DNA of 64,000 nucleotides, taken from Chrysophaeum taylorii (taxonomy: Eukaryota; Sar; Pelagophyceae; Pelagomonadales; Pelagomonadaceae). The notes beneath the pieces were generated by a model. It was not told the origin of the DNA, did no database searches, and saw nothing but the letters and a program-made list of their open reading frames with translations. Shown here in pieces: positions 28,661 to 39,109 of the stretch (position 1 is its first letter; each line of letters begins with the position of its first letter). Position numbers and translations under genes: made by a program. The stretch spans positions 25,418-89,417 of the forward strand of contig JAQMWT010000075.1 of assembly GCA_029834535.1 (NCBI GenBank). The letters run 5' to 3'.

Positions 28661-29873
28661 TAAATCATTCTCCCAAATTACAGTGGCCGGCGCGGCAGGG
28701 CCTTTGGTTGAAAGAGGGTTCGACCGAAGCACTTCGAGGTCAAGGTTCGTCTACGCGAAGGCGATGGAATTGCGCGGAGGCTGGGAGCACCAGGGAATGT
28801 TGATGCACCTCCGAAATCAGGTGCTTCTTTTGGGATGCTCCTTTCGACCCCTCTTCGCGACGATCGGTCGAACTGCTCGCCCTTCACGATCATCCGGGTG
28901 GTCCCGTATTTCATTCGCTCGTTCCCCCGAGCGCGCGCATCGAGTCCTCGACACCGGTGTGCGCTTCTTCTAAACGATCATTACGCCGCTGCTGTTGACT
29001 TCGACGGTTGGTCTCGCGTTCCCGCTCGCAACATCGCAGCCTCGTCTCCAGCTCGTATAGCTTCCCTGCGGCTCTCGCGCTTTGCGACATCACGCAGACG
29101 AGCAGCCTCGCGTTCGTGCTCGAGCTCGCGCATCGAGTCCTCGTTGCCAGCTTGCGCTTCTTCTAAACGATCATCGCGCCGCTGCGCATAAGCAATACGA
29201 TTGGCCTCGCGTCGACGCTCCAGTAGAGTCGATGCATCCTCATCGCGGCAGCAGCTTCACGACGGGCGGCCCGCAAACATTCCACCTTGTCGCGATTGAC
29301 CACACGTTCGCGCTCGAGAAGGCGATCGTCTCGAACGCGCCACGAGCGGTTCCAGGCATCGATGGCGCCCTGGTACACTTTCTCGTCGCCATTCCAATCC
29401 TGGGCGAGGACACTCGAATACCAGTTCCTTTTTCAAAGAAATTGCGCCTCTTTCTTTTTCCCGCTTAATTCCGGCGGCGGGCATCGCTCCGCGGAATGCA
29501 CGAAATCCGGCGTTCCACGCAGCATGATCAGCAAGATGATCGACGTTTCATAGAAATAGATGCGAAAAAAATTCTCATATTCTTCTTCTTCTAGCAAGTA
29601 AAAATAAAATGCGGAAGAACACCGTTACCGAGGCAGGACGCTGGGGACGCAGGGGGCAGACAGACGGGTCTACGCCCTCAGGCACATCCTTCATACCCCA
29701 CAAACTAACTAACTAACTTCAGACCTCTCCCGAGCATGGGAGCCAGGCCGGACATGCAGGAGCCGACCCTCTTTGTATCTTGACAGACAGATCTTCTCTT
29801 CGAGAGGGCTAGTTTTTCAACCAAAGGATTATCTGTGTTAGACATACCTCCCCCCTCCCCCCCCTGTGGCACG
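28661..29873. other. Spacer with charged coiled-coil remnants and LINE-tail fragment
   Basis: On the minus strand about 28980-29380 encodes broken Arg/Glu-rich helices (RRDDRLEEAQAGNEDSM and RDDRLLERERVVNRDK), apparently internally duplicated and frameshifted. At 29661-29712 a LINE 3'-UTR fragment (CTCAGGCACATCCTTCATAC) leads into ACTAACTAAC and then into the start of the dispersed repeat found at 31.6 and 63.3 kb (CTTCAGACCTCTCCCGAGC). No intact gene. Confidence 0.4.
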
Positions 29874-30932
29874 ATGCTGACGTGCCCGTGCATGTCAGCT
29901 GTTCGCTGTGGACGATGTCGCGGCGAGTGGTCTTCGAACGTGAAGGTGCTGGTGGTGGCCATCGTGCTTTTCACGCTCATGACGATGGTGCAGTTCGTGG
30001 CCGCCATCGTTGCACACAGCGGTGCGCTCCTCGTGGATTGCGCTTCGATGCTCGCCGACGCGATGAGCTATATGGGTAACTTGTACACCGAGTGCAAGGG
30101 CGGGAAAGAAGACGAGGCTGTGCTCGCACATCGGGCGCTCGTCAGCACGGGACTCTCGATCGTCGTTCTCTACGGGATCACGATCTGGGGTTTATCGAGT
30201 GCGACGGCAGTGCTGCTACAGCGTCCCGTCAAAGACGACCTCGAGGCGACGACAGTTCTGATTTTTGGGCTTATCGGCGTAGTCGTCGACGCTTTCACGT
30301 TGCTTGCGTTTCGGGTTTGGGGAAGCGACATCAAAGAACCTGGTTTCACCTCCCAGGGCAACTCTAGGGTCATTTTCAGGATGGGCTCGATGGGCTCTGG
30401 CTACTCGCACACCCATACAGTCTCCAGCCTCACGCGCGGCGAGTCGGTGTACATGAACATGTGCTCCGCGCTCACTCACGTCTTGGCCGACGCAGTGCGC
30501 TCGATGACCGCCATTACCCTCGGCGTTGTCGTTCTCACCAACCGCTCGCTCAACGGCTCAGTCTGCGATGCATATGCGACCCTCATTGTCGCGCTTACTA
30601 TCATCCTAGGCAACATCCCGCTACTGCGGAGATGGAGCCGCGCGGTTAACCTCTTCTTTTCTTTTGGCGACAAGCCCGTCCGCACCGATACTGGATGCAA
30701 TCCGATGCACGAACACCACACGCGCCGGGTGCGTCAGGACAGCATATGCGACGAAATGGAGAACCCAAGGAGCCCAGGCCAGGGCACGCGCCCGGGGCGT
30801 CAGGACTGCATATGCGACGAGATGGAGAAGCCAAGGAGCCCAGGCCAAGGCGGCGATGCCGCTTTGCCTAGACCCGTGGATTTATCACCCGAATTATCCG
30901 GAAGATTGCGGGTACCACCTGGGTCACCCTAG
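29874..30932 (+). CDS. Cation diffusion facilitator (CDF/ZnT-like) transporter
   Basis: Starting at the ATG of MLTCPCMSAVRC the protein has 352 residues. Six hydrophobic segments are visible. The metal sites are LVDCASMLADAMSY in the second helix and THVLADAVRSM in the fifth helix, where the HxxxD pair is the CDF hallmark. Helices 1 and 4 (LVVAIVLFTLMTMVQF and VLIFGLIGVVVDAF) fit as well. CDF proteins move Zn2+ or similar cations out of the cytosol in exchange for protons. The usual cytosolic beta-alpha-beta C-terminal domain is not evident. Instead the tail has a 60-bp duplication (two copies of RQDxICDEMExPRSPGQG) and may be recently altered or need a downstream exon. LINE-tail material lies upstream. 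Confidence 0.78.
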   Translation: MLTCPCMSAVRCGRCRGEWSSNVKVLVVAIVLFTLMTMVQFVAAIVAHSGALLVDCASMLADAMSYMGNLYTECKGGKEDEAVLAHRALVSTGLSIVVLYGITIWGLSSATAVLLQRPVKDDLEATTVLIFGLIGVVVDAFTLLAFRVWGSDIKEPGFTSQGNSRVIFRMGSMGSGYSHTHTVSSLTRGESVYMNMCSALTHVLADAVRSMTAITLGVVVLTNRSLNGSVCDAYATLIVALTIILGNIPLLRRWSRAVNLFFSFGDKPVRTDTGCNPMHEHHTRRVRQDSICDEMENPRSPGQGTRPGRQDCICDEMEKPRSPGQGGDAALPRPVDLSPELSGRLRVPPGSP

Positions 30933-31033
30933 GTTCCTGATGTGCCTTCTGTAGCCTGCGGTTGACACCCGCCCTTCCCACGCCTTCATTGACCTGGTTT
31001 TGAACCTGACCTCTCCGATTTTAGCATTATTAG

Positions 31034-32196
31034 TACAGCGTTGGGAATTCACTTTAGCAAGTGAACGTGAACCACTTCAATACGGTCGCAATTCTGGTGA
31101 GGTGATTTGAAGTGAACACGTCACCCCACGTGGCTAAAGTGAACCTTGGTGAAGTGAACGTCACTTTTTTTTTTTTTTTAGCCAGGAACGCGCCCCGTCA
31201 GTTCCGTGCCCCCCGCCCGCTATTGGTTAGGTCGGGTGCTCTTAGTCTCATTCGCGTTTCCGGGCGAAGGAGGAGTGACAGTGGATGGTGTTCGGTATTT
31301 CTCGTCTTAGGCGACGCGAACGACCTCGGTATCTTCGTCTTGTTCTTCCTCATCAGACCCCATCTCCGCAGAGTCTTCGGGGATGGTGCTTCCGGCGTTT
31401 TTGAACTTGGTCTCGGCGAGATCGCTATGCTTGATCCGGGCCGCCGCAACGAAATTCTTCTTAATGTGCAGTACGGCAACTTTGTCCGTTTTGTACGCGC
31501 CGAGCAACACGTTTCTCTGGTTTTTATCATCCAGATTCGCCGGGCGTGTTCGACGTCAGCATCGACATCGGCTTTTTCTTGAGCTTCTCCTTCTCCTTCT
31601 GTTCCGCGTTTTCCTCCTCAACTAACTAACTAACTAACTTCAGACCTCTCCCGAGCATGGGAGCCAGGCCGGACCGACAGGAGCCAGTCCGGAATCACGG
31701 GCCTGTAGACGAGGAGCGCCGAAAGGTCGGTCGGCGGAGAGTGACCATCAAGCTTGTCGCCATGCGACGAGGAGACCGCGATGTGACTGACAACCAACTC
31801 GTCGATAACCTTCCGTCTTCGCCCCCCGGCCATACCCCGTCCCACTGTGAACGTTCCGGCTGCCAACCGGCCCGCCCGGGAGGCGACTAGGTGCCAACCT
31901 ACGCCGGGAGGGCGGATGCCCTCGCAAGGCTCAGGATTCATGAGGCACCGTCCTCCATCGCAACCGTAGTCGGGCGATCAGGGTAAGGTTTTCCTCCTCA
32001 TCATCAACATTATCCTCCACAACCGGTAGCACGGCTCGACTTCGCTCATCAAGACGGGCCAGGGTCAGGCCATCAGCCAAAGTGAATGAACATGAAGTGA
32101 ACACTGGGCTTCGGACACAAAATTTCAGTGAAGTGAAATGAAGTGATCTTAATCCAGTGAACCTAGTGAAGTGAGCCCAGTGAATTCCCAACACTG
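31034..32196. mobile_element. hAT-type element (~1.16 kb), non-autonomous
   Basis: The left end reads CAGCGTTGGGAATTCACTTT (from 31036) and the right end, in reverse complement, CAGTGTTGGGAATTCACTGG. Flanks ATTATTAG (31026-31033) and ATTATTAC (32197-32204) are a near-perfect 8-bp target duplication. Subterminal TTCACTT/AAGTGAA repeats match the MITE at 24.5 kb. The interior (about 31308-31975) is a copy of the dispersed repeat also found at 63.0-63.6 kb. No intact transposase is present. Confidence 0.7.
31308..31975 (-). repeat. Dispersed coding-derived repeat (copy inside hAT element)
   Basis: About 70-90% similar to 63031-63632. The minus strand carries AYKTDKVAVLHIKKNFVAAA with an acidic end (DEEEQDEDTEVVRVA), and a second segment HIAVSSSHGDKLDGHSPPTD. 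The two copies have different frameshifts, so neither is intact. Family unrecognised. It may be the captured interior of an autonomous transposon. Confidence 0.55.
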
Positions 32197-32558
32197 ATTA
32201 TTACAAAAAAATAATGAATTTATTTTATTTTTTTTTTTTGAAGTTCTGAGAGGTGGGTGCGGTCTAATTAGTACGATGGTATGAGACCATTCCGCCTCAC
32301 CACATGCTACGAGCGTGAGCAAGAAGAGCTCCTAACTTCTCAGGCGCTTTAAAATACATGCTAGCTTTCACGCGAGCAGAGTGACAAAGCTACCGCCGTC
32401 TACATAGTAGGAATCTGCATCTTATGCGGTGGATTAAACTGATAGCGGGAATGAAGGTAGGGGTGGGATGACAGGTCGGCTGCGCATGTACTGGAAGTGG
32501 TGCTGGACACTCCTGCAATTGCTATGGCCTCCACGAACGAAACGCGTGGCTCCACGAG
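32197..32558. other. Spacer upstream of decayed transposase
   Basis: Contains a T-rich stretch (32219-32240) directly after the hAT element. No gene recognised. It may contain the 5' part of the degraded transposase that follows. Confidence 0.35.
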
Positions 32559-33690
32559 TTATACAACTCGGGTGACAAACATGACAATCTTCGCCAAGTA
32601 GCGACCAACGTGCCAGATCCCGACGTTTACGACGAAGACGACGACGACGGCGACCTCACGATCGATCCGACACTCAAGCACTCCTTTGAAAAGGTCTTCC
32701 TCTTTGAGAACGGCGACGGCGTCAAGTGGTTCCAGTCTCCTGCTCCCCAGACGCTCAAGATTGGCAAGCAGCACCTAGGCTTCGGGGACTCGGACAATTT
32801 TCTTATTCAGGTCGAGGACCTCCGCGATGTCATGGGGATTTGGCTCCCTCCTCAACAGTTCCTAATTGAGGTTGACCACTCGCCGGGACACGACAAGTTC
32901 TAACCTGACGGCCTCAATGTCAACGACATTTCCGCCGGCGTCGGCGGCAAGACGTAGCGCCTCCTCCGAACCTCGACTAAACTCGATGCGGCCTACATCG
33001 GGCCCCATCCAGCCATCTTCGAACTAAAGGTCGGCAGCGGCAAGGGCAAGCTGCAAAAGGTGGTCCGTTTATGGAACGTCAAGCTCGACCCCGGCCAAGA
33101 CTAGCACATGATATTCCAGCCGGGTGATCCGCCGCCATTGCAGCAACCCGACTGGAAGCCCGAGGCCTACGTCGGCAAAGCGAGGGGCATCGACCAGGCT
33201 ATTTTCGAGCGCAGTTGGTTTGATCCCGAGAAGCCGCTCTCGTATTTCTCGCGCCGTGGCCTGATCGACAAGTTCGGCGACGTCGTTCCAAGGACCTCAA
33301 CCAAGGACATCCTCGGGAATTGCCCGGGCTTCAAACCACGAGCTCAACGTCCTCCAGCAGCTCGTCCTTGACCGTGGCCACATCCTACTCTCGTCGCCGA
33401 AATGCAATGCTGACATAACACTGGAACAGAAAGTGAGATGGCGCGCTGAGAACGCGAGCGCGTCTTCGACAGTATTGGCCCTCAAAACCTTCCGCCTCTC
33501 CGGTTCATGCGGTTCTCTCGCGTCGCTCGGGCGTACAAACTCGTCCACCGCTCCAAAGACGGGGGACCGTCGAGTTCGAACATGCAAAAACCGAGCGACA
33601 ATGAGAGGCTGCGCGTCTCAAGCGCAATTACGCCTCCCATGGCGCGATCGACGCGTCAATTCTATCCACGGTGACTCTGGAAGATAACGT
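32559..33690 (+). pseudogene. Degenerate DDE-type transposase
   Basis: A single frame from about 32580 to 33371 reads through three in-frame stops (near 32901, 32956 and 33102). Readable segments are IEVDHSPGHDKF, PDGLNVNDISAGVGGK, YIGPHPAIFELKVG, MIFQPGDPPPLQQPDWKPEA and RGLIDKFGDVVPRTSTKDIL, then in a shifted frame LVLDRGHILLSSPKCNADIT. The series D-S-x-G-H, DGLNV with GGK, and H-x-x-SPKC resembles a DDE endonuclease family widespread in eukaryotic transposons. The last part (ARAYKLVHRSKDGG) fits the usual basic C-terminus. It is clearly inactive. The family assignment is from recalled pattern only. Confidence 0.55.
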
Positions 33691-33735
33691 CGCTGACTAG
33701 CCATGTTAATGACCCTGGTGATGACAAACCTTCGC

Positions 33736-33940
33736 CTGTCCCACGGCTCGGCGATGATCCCGACTAGGCCTCGCATACCCATCTACGCCGCTCAGGCATA
33801 TCCTTCACACCCCCACACAACGCACCAATGCTTCAAGCACCCACAAGCACCCCCCCCTCTTAGCAGCAGACCTTTAAAAACCTTCCGAGCACCCGCACGC
33901 ACCCCCCCCCCCCCTATCAGCAGTCGACATTTAAAGACCC
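33736..33940 (+). mobile_element. LINE 3' end fragment (copy 4)
   Basis: CCCACGGCTCGGCGATGA begins the shared LINE C-terminal coding and 3' UTR sequence. It is followed by the CAGGCATATCCTTCA motif, C-runs and two copies of the terminal tag (AGCAGCAGACCTTTAAA and AGCAGTCGACATTTAAAGAC). Only the 3' end is present. Confidence 0.65.
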
Positions 33941-34655
33941 TGGTGATGACCTCGGCACACGAAAAAGCGTGGGGAGAGGGCAAAAGGAATAGTCCCCTCG
34001 CGTATCGGGGCCGCTCTGCCGCCCGACTTGAATCGCTTCCGACCGCTGGCGGCAGGTAGGGCGACGAAATTGGACTCGCTATACGGTCGCCAACTTCAGG
34101 CATAGTGTATATATGTCATACAGGCTCGCCCCGGGGTTACTTGTACCTTCAGCCCAAGAGCACCCCCTCAGAGGCCCGAACGAAACTCCGGTCCAAATCG
34201 ACCGATTCCCCCCTCAAAAAAAAACGCAGACCCAGGTTGGTTTTATTGTCGAATGAGCTTGTATTATCTTGGTAAATACAAGGCATTCTGCCAGTTCCAC
34301 ATACCCGCAGCGGCCTGGTACTCCCTCGCTAAAAACCGTGCAACTGGCGGCAACAAATCAACTCGTCCTCAATCCCCCTTTCTACCCCCCTCGTCTCATC
34401 GCCCGGTGACCCTACTCCCACGCGCCATGGCGGGCATAGCCTACGTGCCTAGATAGGTAGCTAGTTAGTAAATACATGCTACTCGCAGCTAAATCGACGC
34501 TGAGCCTACAATGATAGCAAAAGTATGGGAGAAGAAAATCAATAAACGAAAGCCCTCGCGCTTGGTTCACGTCGTGAGCCAAACCTCTTGAACAAGTTGC
34601 GCACGATAAACCATGCTTAACATACGGCGAAGTGCTAGTATGTACCGCATGAGTG
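33941..34655. other. Spacer with short dispersed-repeat C-terminus fragment
   Basis: At about 34402-34456 the plus strand reads SPVTLLPRAMAGIAYVPR and a stop, matching the fragment at 19.1 kb. The rest holds no recognised gene. Confidence 0.4.
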
Positions 34656-35429
34656 TCAACGCGTGGCAACGGGGCCAGGTTCGATTTCGAAGCTAATGCC
34701 AGCCTCTTCGTCCTCACCCCGGAGCGTGCACTCCTTGGTGGCGAAGAGGGCACGTCGACCCCCGGGGCGGTAGTAGCACGAGTAGAGGATGAGCTGGAAG
34801 AAGGCAAGAAGAACGCCGAGGATGGACGGCAGGAAAATGAAGAGGTCGCCGAGCGCGTAGGAGTAGGCCGTCCAGCAGGCCGAGCAGGTCAAGGTGCCGA
34901 CAGTGAGACTCAGAGGCATGAACTCGACGGATTTAGTGCGGATCACCATACACGCCACGTTGAGGGGACTCGCGTACATAATGATGTTGAGGGCGCACGC
35001 GGCGATGCCGACGAACGACGCTTCGGGCGTCGCGCCCCCGAGCCGCGGAAACGGCACGACGTGCGCCACAACGAGCACCATGCCGAAGGCCGCGCAGGCA
35101 CTCGCGATGTGCTGCGCGCACTTGTGCGTCGAGGAAAATCTCACGAAAATTGCGCAGTACGTTGCTTCGAGCGCGGCGCCGAGGGCGTTGGTGACGAGGG
35201 GCTCGACGAGCCCCGGCAACATCGAAGTGTAGGCGACCCAGAAAGAGCACTGGATCAGCGAAATGACGTAGGGTGAGTGGTCGAAATTCAGGACCGACCC
35301 CTCGGCGACGATTCGCCGAAACGTCGTCGACGCGGGCGACATGAAAAGAACGAGCGCGCCGGCGGCGCCGAACCAGCCGAAACTGATAACTATAGGCGAC
35401 GTCGCATCTTGCGAGCCCCACCAGCTCAT
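34656..35429 (-). CDS. SWEET: SWEET-type sugar transporter (MtN3/saliva family)
   Basis: The single-exon protein has 257 residues. Seven hydrophobic helices fall into two triple-helix repeats joined by a linker helix. Repeat 1 carries GALVLFMSPASTTFRRIV and SPYVISLIQCSFWVAYTSML. Repeat 2 carries GIAACALNIIMYASPLNVACMVIRTKSVEFMPLSLT. SP-x-x-x-x-x-x-V and the conserved MPL-xL-x-x are SWEET hallmarks. SWEETs are bidirectional uniporters for mono- or disaccharides at the plasma membrane or vacuole. The C-terminal tail is hydrophilic. It lies 240 bp downstream of, and in the same direction as, the methyltransferase gene. Substrate cannot be told from sequence. Confidence 0.92.
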   Translation of the reverse strand: MSWWGSQDATSPIVISFGWFGAAGALVLFMSPASTTFRRIVAEGSVLNFDHSPYVISLIQCSFWVAYTSMLPGLVEPLVTNALGAALEATYCAIFVRFSSTHKCAQHIASACAAFGMVLVVAHVVPFPRLGGATPEASFVGIAACALNIIMYASPLNVACMVIRTKSVEFMPLSLTVGTLTCSACWTAYSYALGDLFIFLPSILGVLLAFFQLILYSCYYRPGGRRALFATKECTLRGEDEEAGISFEIEPGPVATR

Positions 35430-35670
35430 AATCTAGACCTCGCCTCGGGGAGCGAGCGCCGGCAGCGGCGGTCGGGAAACCGCGACGGCGCAGAGTCGGC
35501 TCGGAGCGCGTCGGTGGTGTGGCAAACAGCGTCGGTCTTCTTGGAAAAGCGTCGCGACGTCGCAGGTCGTGGCTAACGGTTGTCAAAGGGGCGTCCTCTC
35601 TTTTGTGACCGACCGTTGATGAGCCGTTAAGTAGGTTGTTCAAGTTCGGCATACGACACCCACATAGAAG

Positions 35671-36414
35671 CTAGGCGGGTCCCTCGCTCCTAATCTGTGA
35701 TGCGACGACGGCATAGCGATAGTATGTCCACTCGAAAAAAGAGGGCCGTGAGGACTCGGCGCCATCTCCGTCCGCTTCTTTGACCCAGGATACGTGCCAG
35801 CCTTCCGAATGAGGGAAGGCCGCTTTGAGGAGGTCGGTCTTCATTTCGGGTGGATCGTCGGACCAGTGGAGATAGAGGCCGCCCGCGGGCGACAGGGCGT
35901 CTCGGAGCGCTTGGCAATAGCTCACGACAAGCCGGGCGCCACCAAACTGGAGAGCGTCAAGCATGCCTTTGTCAAGAACGAGGTCGAAAGGGCCGCCATC
36001 GAGCGTCCCGCCCGAGGCCGCGTCCCAGCACGCATAGTGCTGGACGCTCGCGGCGGAGCGATGCTCCTTAAGCGTGCGCTGCGCCAAGCGCCGGAGCGCG
36101 GCCTCTGAGCAGTCTGCGTTGACAACGAGGTCAACCTCCTGGCCGCGTGACCGAAGCTCGTCGACCACCGCCGCGCCGAGCAGCGAAACGCCGCAGCCAA
36201 CATGGAGCACGCGGCTCGTTTCCCGACCGGCGACGGCCGCGGCGGCGCTGCGCGCCGCAACCGACGCGCTTAGGAACCAGTCCTCGGGCCCGCGCCCATC
36301 GTCGTACTTGGTTTGCCAATAGCTCTGCTCGCCGAAACGGCCAGGGCCGCGATGCTCGGCGACCACTTGCAACCAACGTCGGCTCCACCGCTCGACTGCG
36401 TGCTGCCATATCAT
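35671..36414 (-). CDS. Class I SAM-dependent methyltransferase (EFM4/METTL13/CSKMT-like)
   Basis: From the ATG at 36414 (MIWQHAVERWSRRW) the protein has 247 residues. The SAM-binding motif is VLHVGCGVSLLG, an acidic residue follows the second strand (NADCSEAALRRL), and the post-II strand reads FDLVLDKGMLDAL. The upstream QSYWQTKYDDGRGPEDWFL corresponds to the YW-x-x-x-Y...W-x-Y/F element of lysine methyltransferases acting on eEF1A (EFM4, METTL13) or citrate synthase (CSKMT). The D-K-G-x-x-D-A segment supports that group. The exact target is uncertain. Upstream of the ATG the frame stays open without another ATG. Confidence 0.82.
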   Translation of the reverse strand: MIWQHAVERWSRRWLQVVAEHRGPGRFGEQSYWQTKYDDGRGPEDWFLSASVAARSAAAAVAGRETSRVLHVGCGVSLLGAAVVDELRSRGQEVDLVVNADCSEAALRRLAQRTLKEHRSAASVQHYACWDAASGGTLDGGPFDLVLDKGMLDALQFGGARLVVSYCQALRDALSPAGGLYLHWSDDPPEMKTDLLKAAFPHSEGWHVSWVKEADGDGAESSRPSFFEWTYYRYAVVASQIRSEGPA

Positions 36415-38299
36415 AATATCCCTTTGAAATATCCTTATCCTTACCACTCTCTCGTTTACGGAATCCTTTCAGGCCGAGCTACAGCTTGCCTCGGAAAAGC
36501 CCCGAGCGAAGCACGTGCTTGCTGAGCTCGTCGGGGGGGGGGTGTCATAACGGCAATAAACTTGCGCGTTAAAATCTCGTCGTTGACGCGCTCCAACTAC
36601 GTGCCGCTTCCGGCTTCCGCACTGAAGGATGCGAGAGACAGCGCACGCCACGAGCCGCGCGCATTCAGCTTTCTGGACGTGGCTCGTACGTCAGAGGAGA
36701 AGTGACGCCGAGGGAAGTCAACGCAGCTGTTGCGGCCCATCTGAAGGAAAAGGATGACTGGATGGCAAGAGAAAAGGCGTTTTTTTACCGCGAGGTCACC
36801 TAACCAACGATGAGAGCGCGGATCACTTTGGCCCCGAGCGTGGAATTCCTAGATCCTGGCAAGCCTGGCGACAGCCAAGCCCTCCCTGCGACCCTGGGCC
36901 GCAGCCGCTTCTGTCGTGTCGCTTCGACCGAATTCGCGATGGGTTTGACGAAGCTCCACGCGGGATGGGCGTCCGGCTGCTGAGCCCTCCCGCTATCGAG
37001 ATCAAGAGGTCAAACGACCGCGACGAGATGGCCCGTCCGCTGCGCCTTCTGCGCGCGAGGCTGAAACCGCTTCTGCGCGTGACCCGGCTCCGTGGTCGCC
37101 GTTGTCGTTGCTGGCACTGCCTGCGCGGTGCCGGCTCGGGAGCCTCTGCTGCTTGCGCTGCCGTTTGGACAAACCACGGTGGTCGACGCTCCCCACCCGC
37201 GGGACTTTCGCGCTCTTTCTCTTCAGCGAGCGCAGCCGCGCGATGTGCGCTTTGCGCCGCGGTCAATCCCATTGCTCTCGACGGACCGCTCGGGGTATCG
37301 ACGCACCACTTTCGGGATGTCGGGTTGGCTTAACTGCGGCTTGCGCCCTGTACCAAGGCGTTCGCCAGGTACTCCACGATCTTGTCGTAATTCGACCCGC
37401 GCAATCGATCTATGCACTCCTTCTGAGAGCTCTTGCTTAAGCACGGCGCCAGCTTACCCTCGTCCACGAACGGTAGCAGCCGCCTCGGTTTCAGCTCCTT
37501 GACGACCTTCAAGTCGGTCCTCGCCGCCACCAAATCCGCCAAGTCCACGATCATCTCTTCGTCGAGTCCGGGCGTGGGAATGACGAAAGCTTCTTCAATC
37601 GACGACAGTTTCGGCACCAGAAGCAATCGAATCGCGTTGTCGCTCTCCTCGTCGTCCCGAAAGAGCGACGCCAAGCCACAAAAACTCACCTCGAAAAAAA
37701 GCTTCGTCGTTAGCCAACTGGCACTCTCGACATCTCTGCCGCGCGTCGACGTCCCAGCGCAGGAGCCCCACCGCCTCTGAGGACCGACAGGCCCCGGCCA
37801 CCAATGAGGCTTCGGACCAGGACGTTAAGATGGTTGGGGTCTCGTGACTTGGCCTTCTTCTCATGAGCCTGTACGACAGGGTGCTGCCTCCTTCTCTACC
37901 TATCACGAATAGAAGGTACCAGGCCCTCGTGTATAGCCCCATCTCAGTGTCCCCACTCTCCGCAATCTCGTTCTCTTCGTCTTCGCTGTCGCGATCTCGC
38001 CTGCCGGCAGCTTAGGTCCTCCTTTGCCTCTTGTAGACCCGCTCTCTTCTCTCCTGCTCGATTCGCCATGTTTTGAGACCCCCTCACAACGAGCAAGAAA
38101 AGGGAGATTCTCGCCTCGCGATCAACGCACAAAACCACAAAAAAAACGTATATATATTCAAGGCGGGGGAGGGCACTGGTCCCCAACTCCCCGAGCCGCG
38201 CGACGACGGAAAGGTTGAGATTCGCCGCCCAAGACCTATCAATTGGGGGACGCGTTGTTATCTTCTCACAACGTCTAGCGGTCGGAATCTCCGCGCGCG
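36415..38299. other. 1.9-kb spacer with one unrecognised minus-strand ORF
   Basis: A minus-strand frame ending at 37330 (from about 37689) reads SFCGLASLFRDDEESDNAIR, then SSIEEAFVIPTPGLDEEMIV, and ends YLANALVQGASRS. Its composition suggests a real exon or gene remnant, and GTGAGT at its upstream edge could be a splice donor of a different reading, so the structure is unclear. I do not recognise the family. The remaining sequence has only GC-rich shadow frames and a G-run at 36533-36542. Confidence 0.35.
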
Positions 38300-39109
38300 T
38301 CAGAAGGGTGCTGCGTCCGAGGCTGCCTCGTCTGCGAGGAAGGGGACACTAACGGAAGACTTGGCAACGATACGCCAGGTCCTCGCGCCCGAAGTCCCAG
38401 TCGGGAGAAGCGCAAAAAAAAGCAGGTCCGTGTAGAGGACGGGCGGGAAGGCCACGGCGAGCTTGACGACGGCGGTCGCGGGGCCAACAAACTGGATCGA
38501 GTTGATGGAATCGTGGGCGGGGAGGCGAGGATCATCCTTGAGATGGGCATATGGGGCGTGAATCGGATTATTCCAGCGTCCGGCGACCATCTGGCAGAAA
38601 TCCTGCCGCGAGACGACGCGAAGGTCGTCGCCCGTCGAGAACGATAGACGCGAGACCTCGTCAAATACGCCAGCCATCCCCTCAGCCGAGCCCGCCCGAT
38701 TCGTGGTCACGTACTTGGTCGCGCCACCGCAAACCCCAATGAAGTCGGTGCAGTTGAAGGCTGTCTCGACTTCGGCAGCCGGCGAGCGCATCTCCGCGAT
38801 CACGCGCCACGCCTCGTTCACCTTGAGTAAACACAGACACACCGTCAACGAGCTTGCGTTGAACCGTGCATAGGCCATCGCGTCCTCCTCGACCGACACC
38901 TCTTTGAGCTCGAGCGACGCCTCGAGAGCCTTCGGACCCTCCGTACCCACCTCGCGCTTTGTCACGGCGCCCGCCCCCGAAATCTCGAGCTGCACGGCTT
39001 CCTTGAAGTAGACGGTTTGCCAAGGCTCACCCATCTTGGCAAACTGCGCCAAGACTCCTTGGAGACCCAGGAGAGCCGCCTTCTCGCCGTGGACGCCCGC
39101 GGAAACCAT
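38300..39109 (-). CDS. Protein with two NTF2-like (SnoaL/lumazine-binding-like) domains
   Basis: Starting at the ATG of MVSAGVHGEK the protein has 269 residues. The C-terminal half fits the NTF2-like cone fold. EGMAGVFDEVSRLSF is followed by WNNPIHAPYAHLKDDPR, SINSIQFVGPATAVVKLAVAF, LYTDLLFFALL and TWRIVAKSS, the order seen in putative lumazine-binding/SnoaL-like proteins. The N-terminal half (QTVYFKEAVQLEISG, then ASSLTVCLCLLKVNEAWRVIAEM) looks like a second, more divergent copy. Members range from enzymes to ligand-binding proteins, and no catalytic residues can be assigned here. An upstream exon is possible because the open frame extends to 39217 without an ATG. Confidence 0.62.
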   Translation of the reverse strand: MVSAGVHGEKAALLGLQGVLAQFAKMGEPWQTVYFKEAVQLEISGAGAVTKREVGTEGPKALEASLELKEVSVEEDAMAYARFNASSLTVCLCLLKVNEAWRVIAEMRSPAAEVETAFNCTDFIGVCGGATKYVTTNRAGSAEGMAGVFDEVSRLSFSTGDDLRVVSRQDFCQMVAGRWNNPIHAPYAHLKDDPRLPAHDSINSIQFVGPATAVVKLAVAFPPVLYTDLLFFALLPTGTSGARTWRIVAKSSVSVPFLADEAASDAAPF

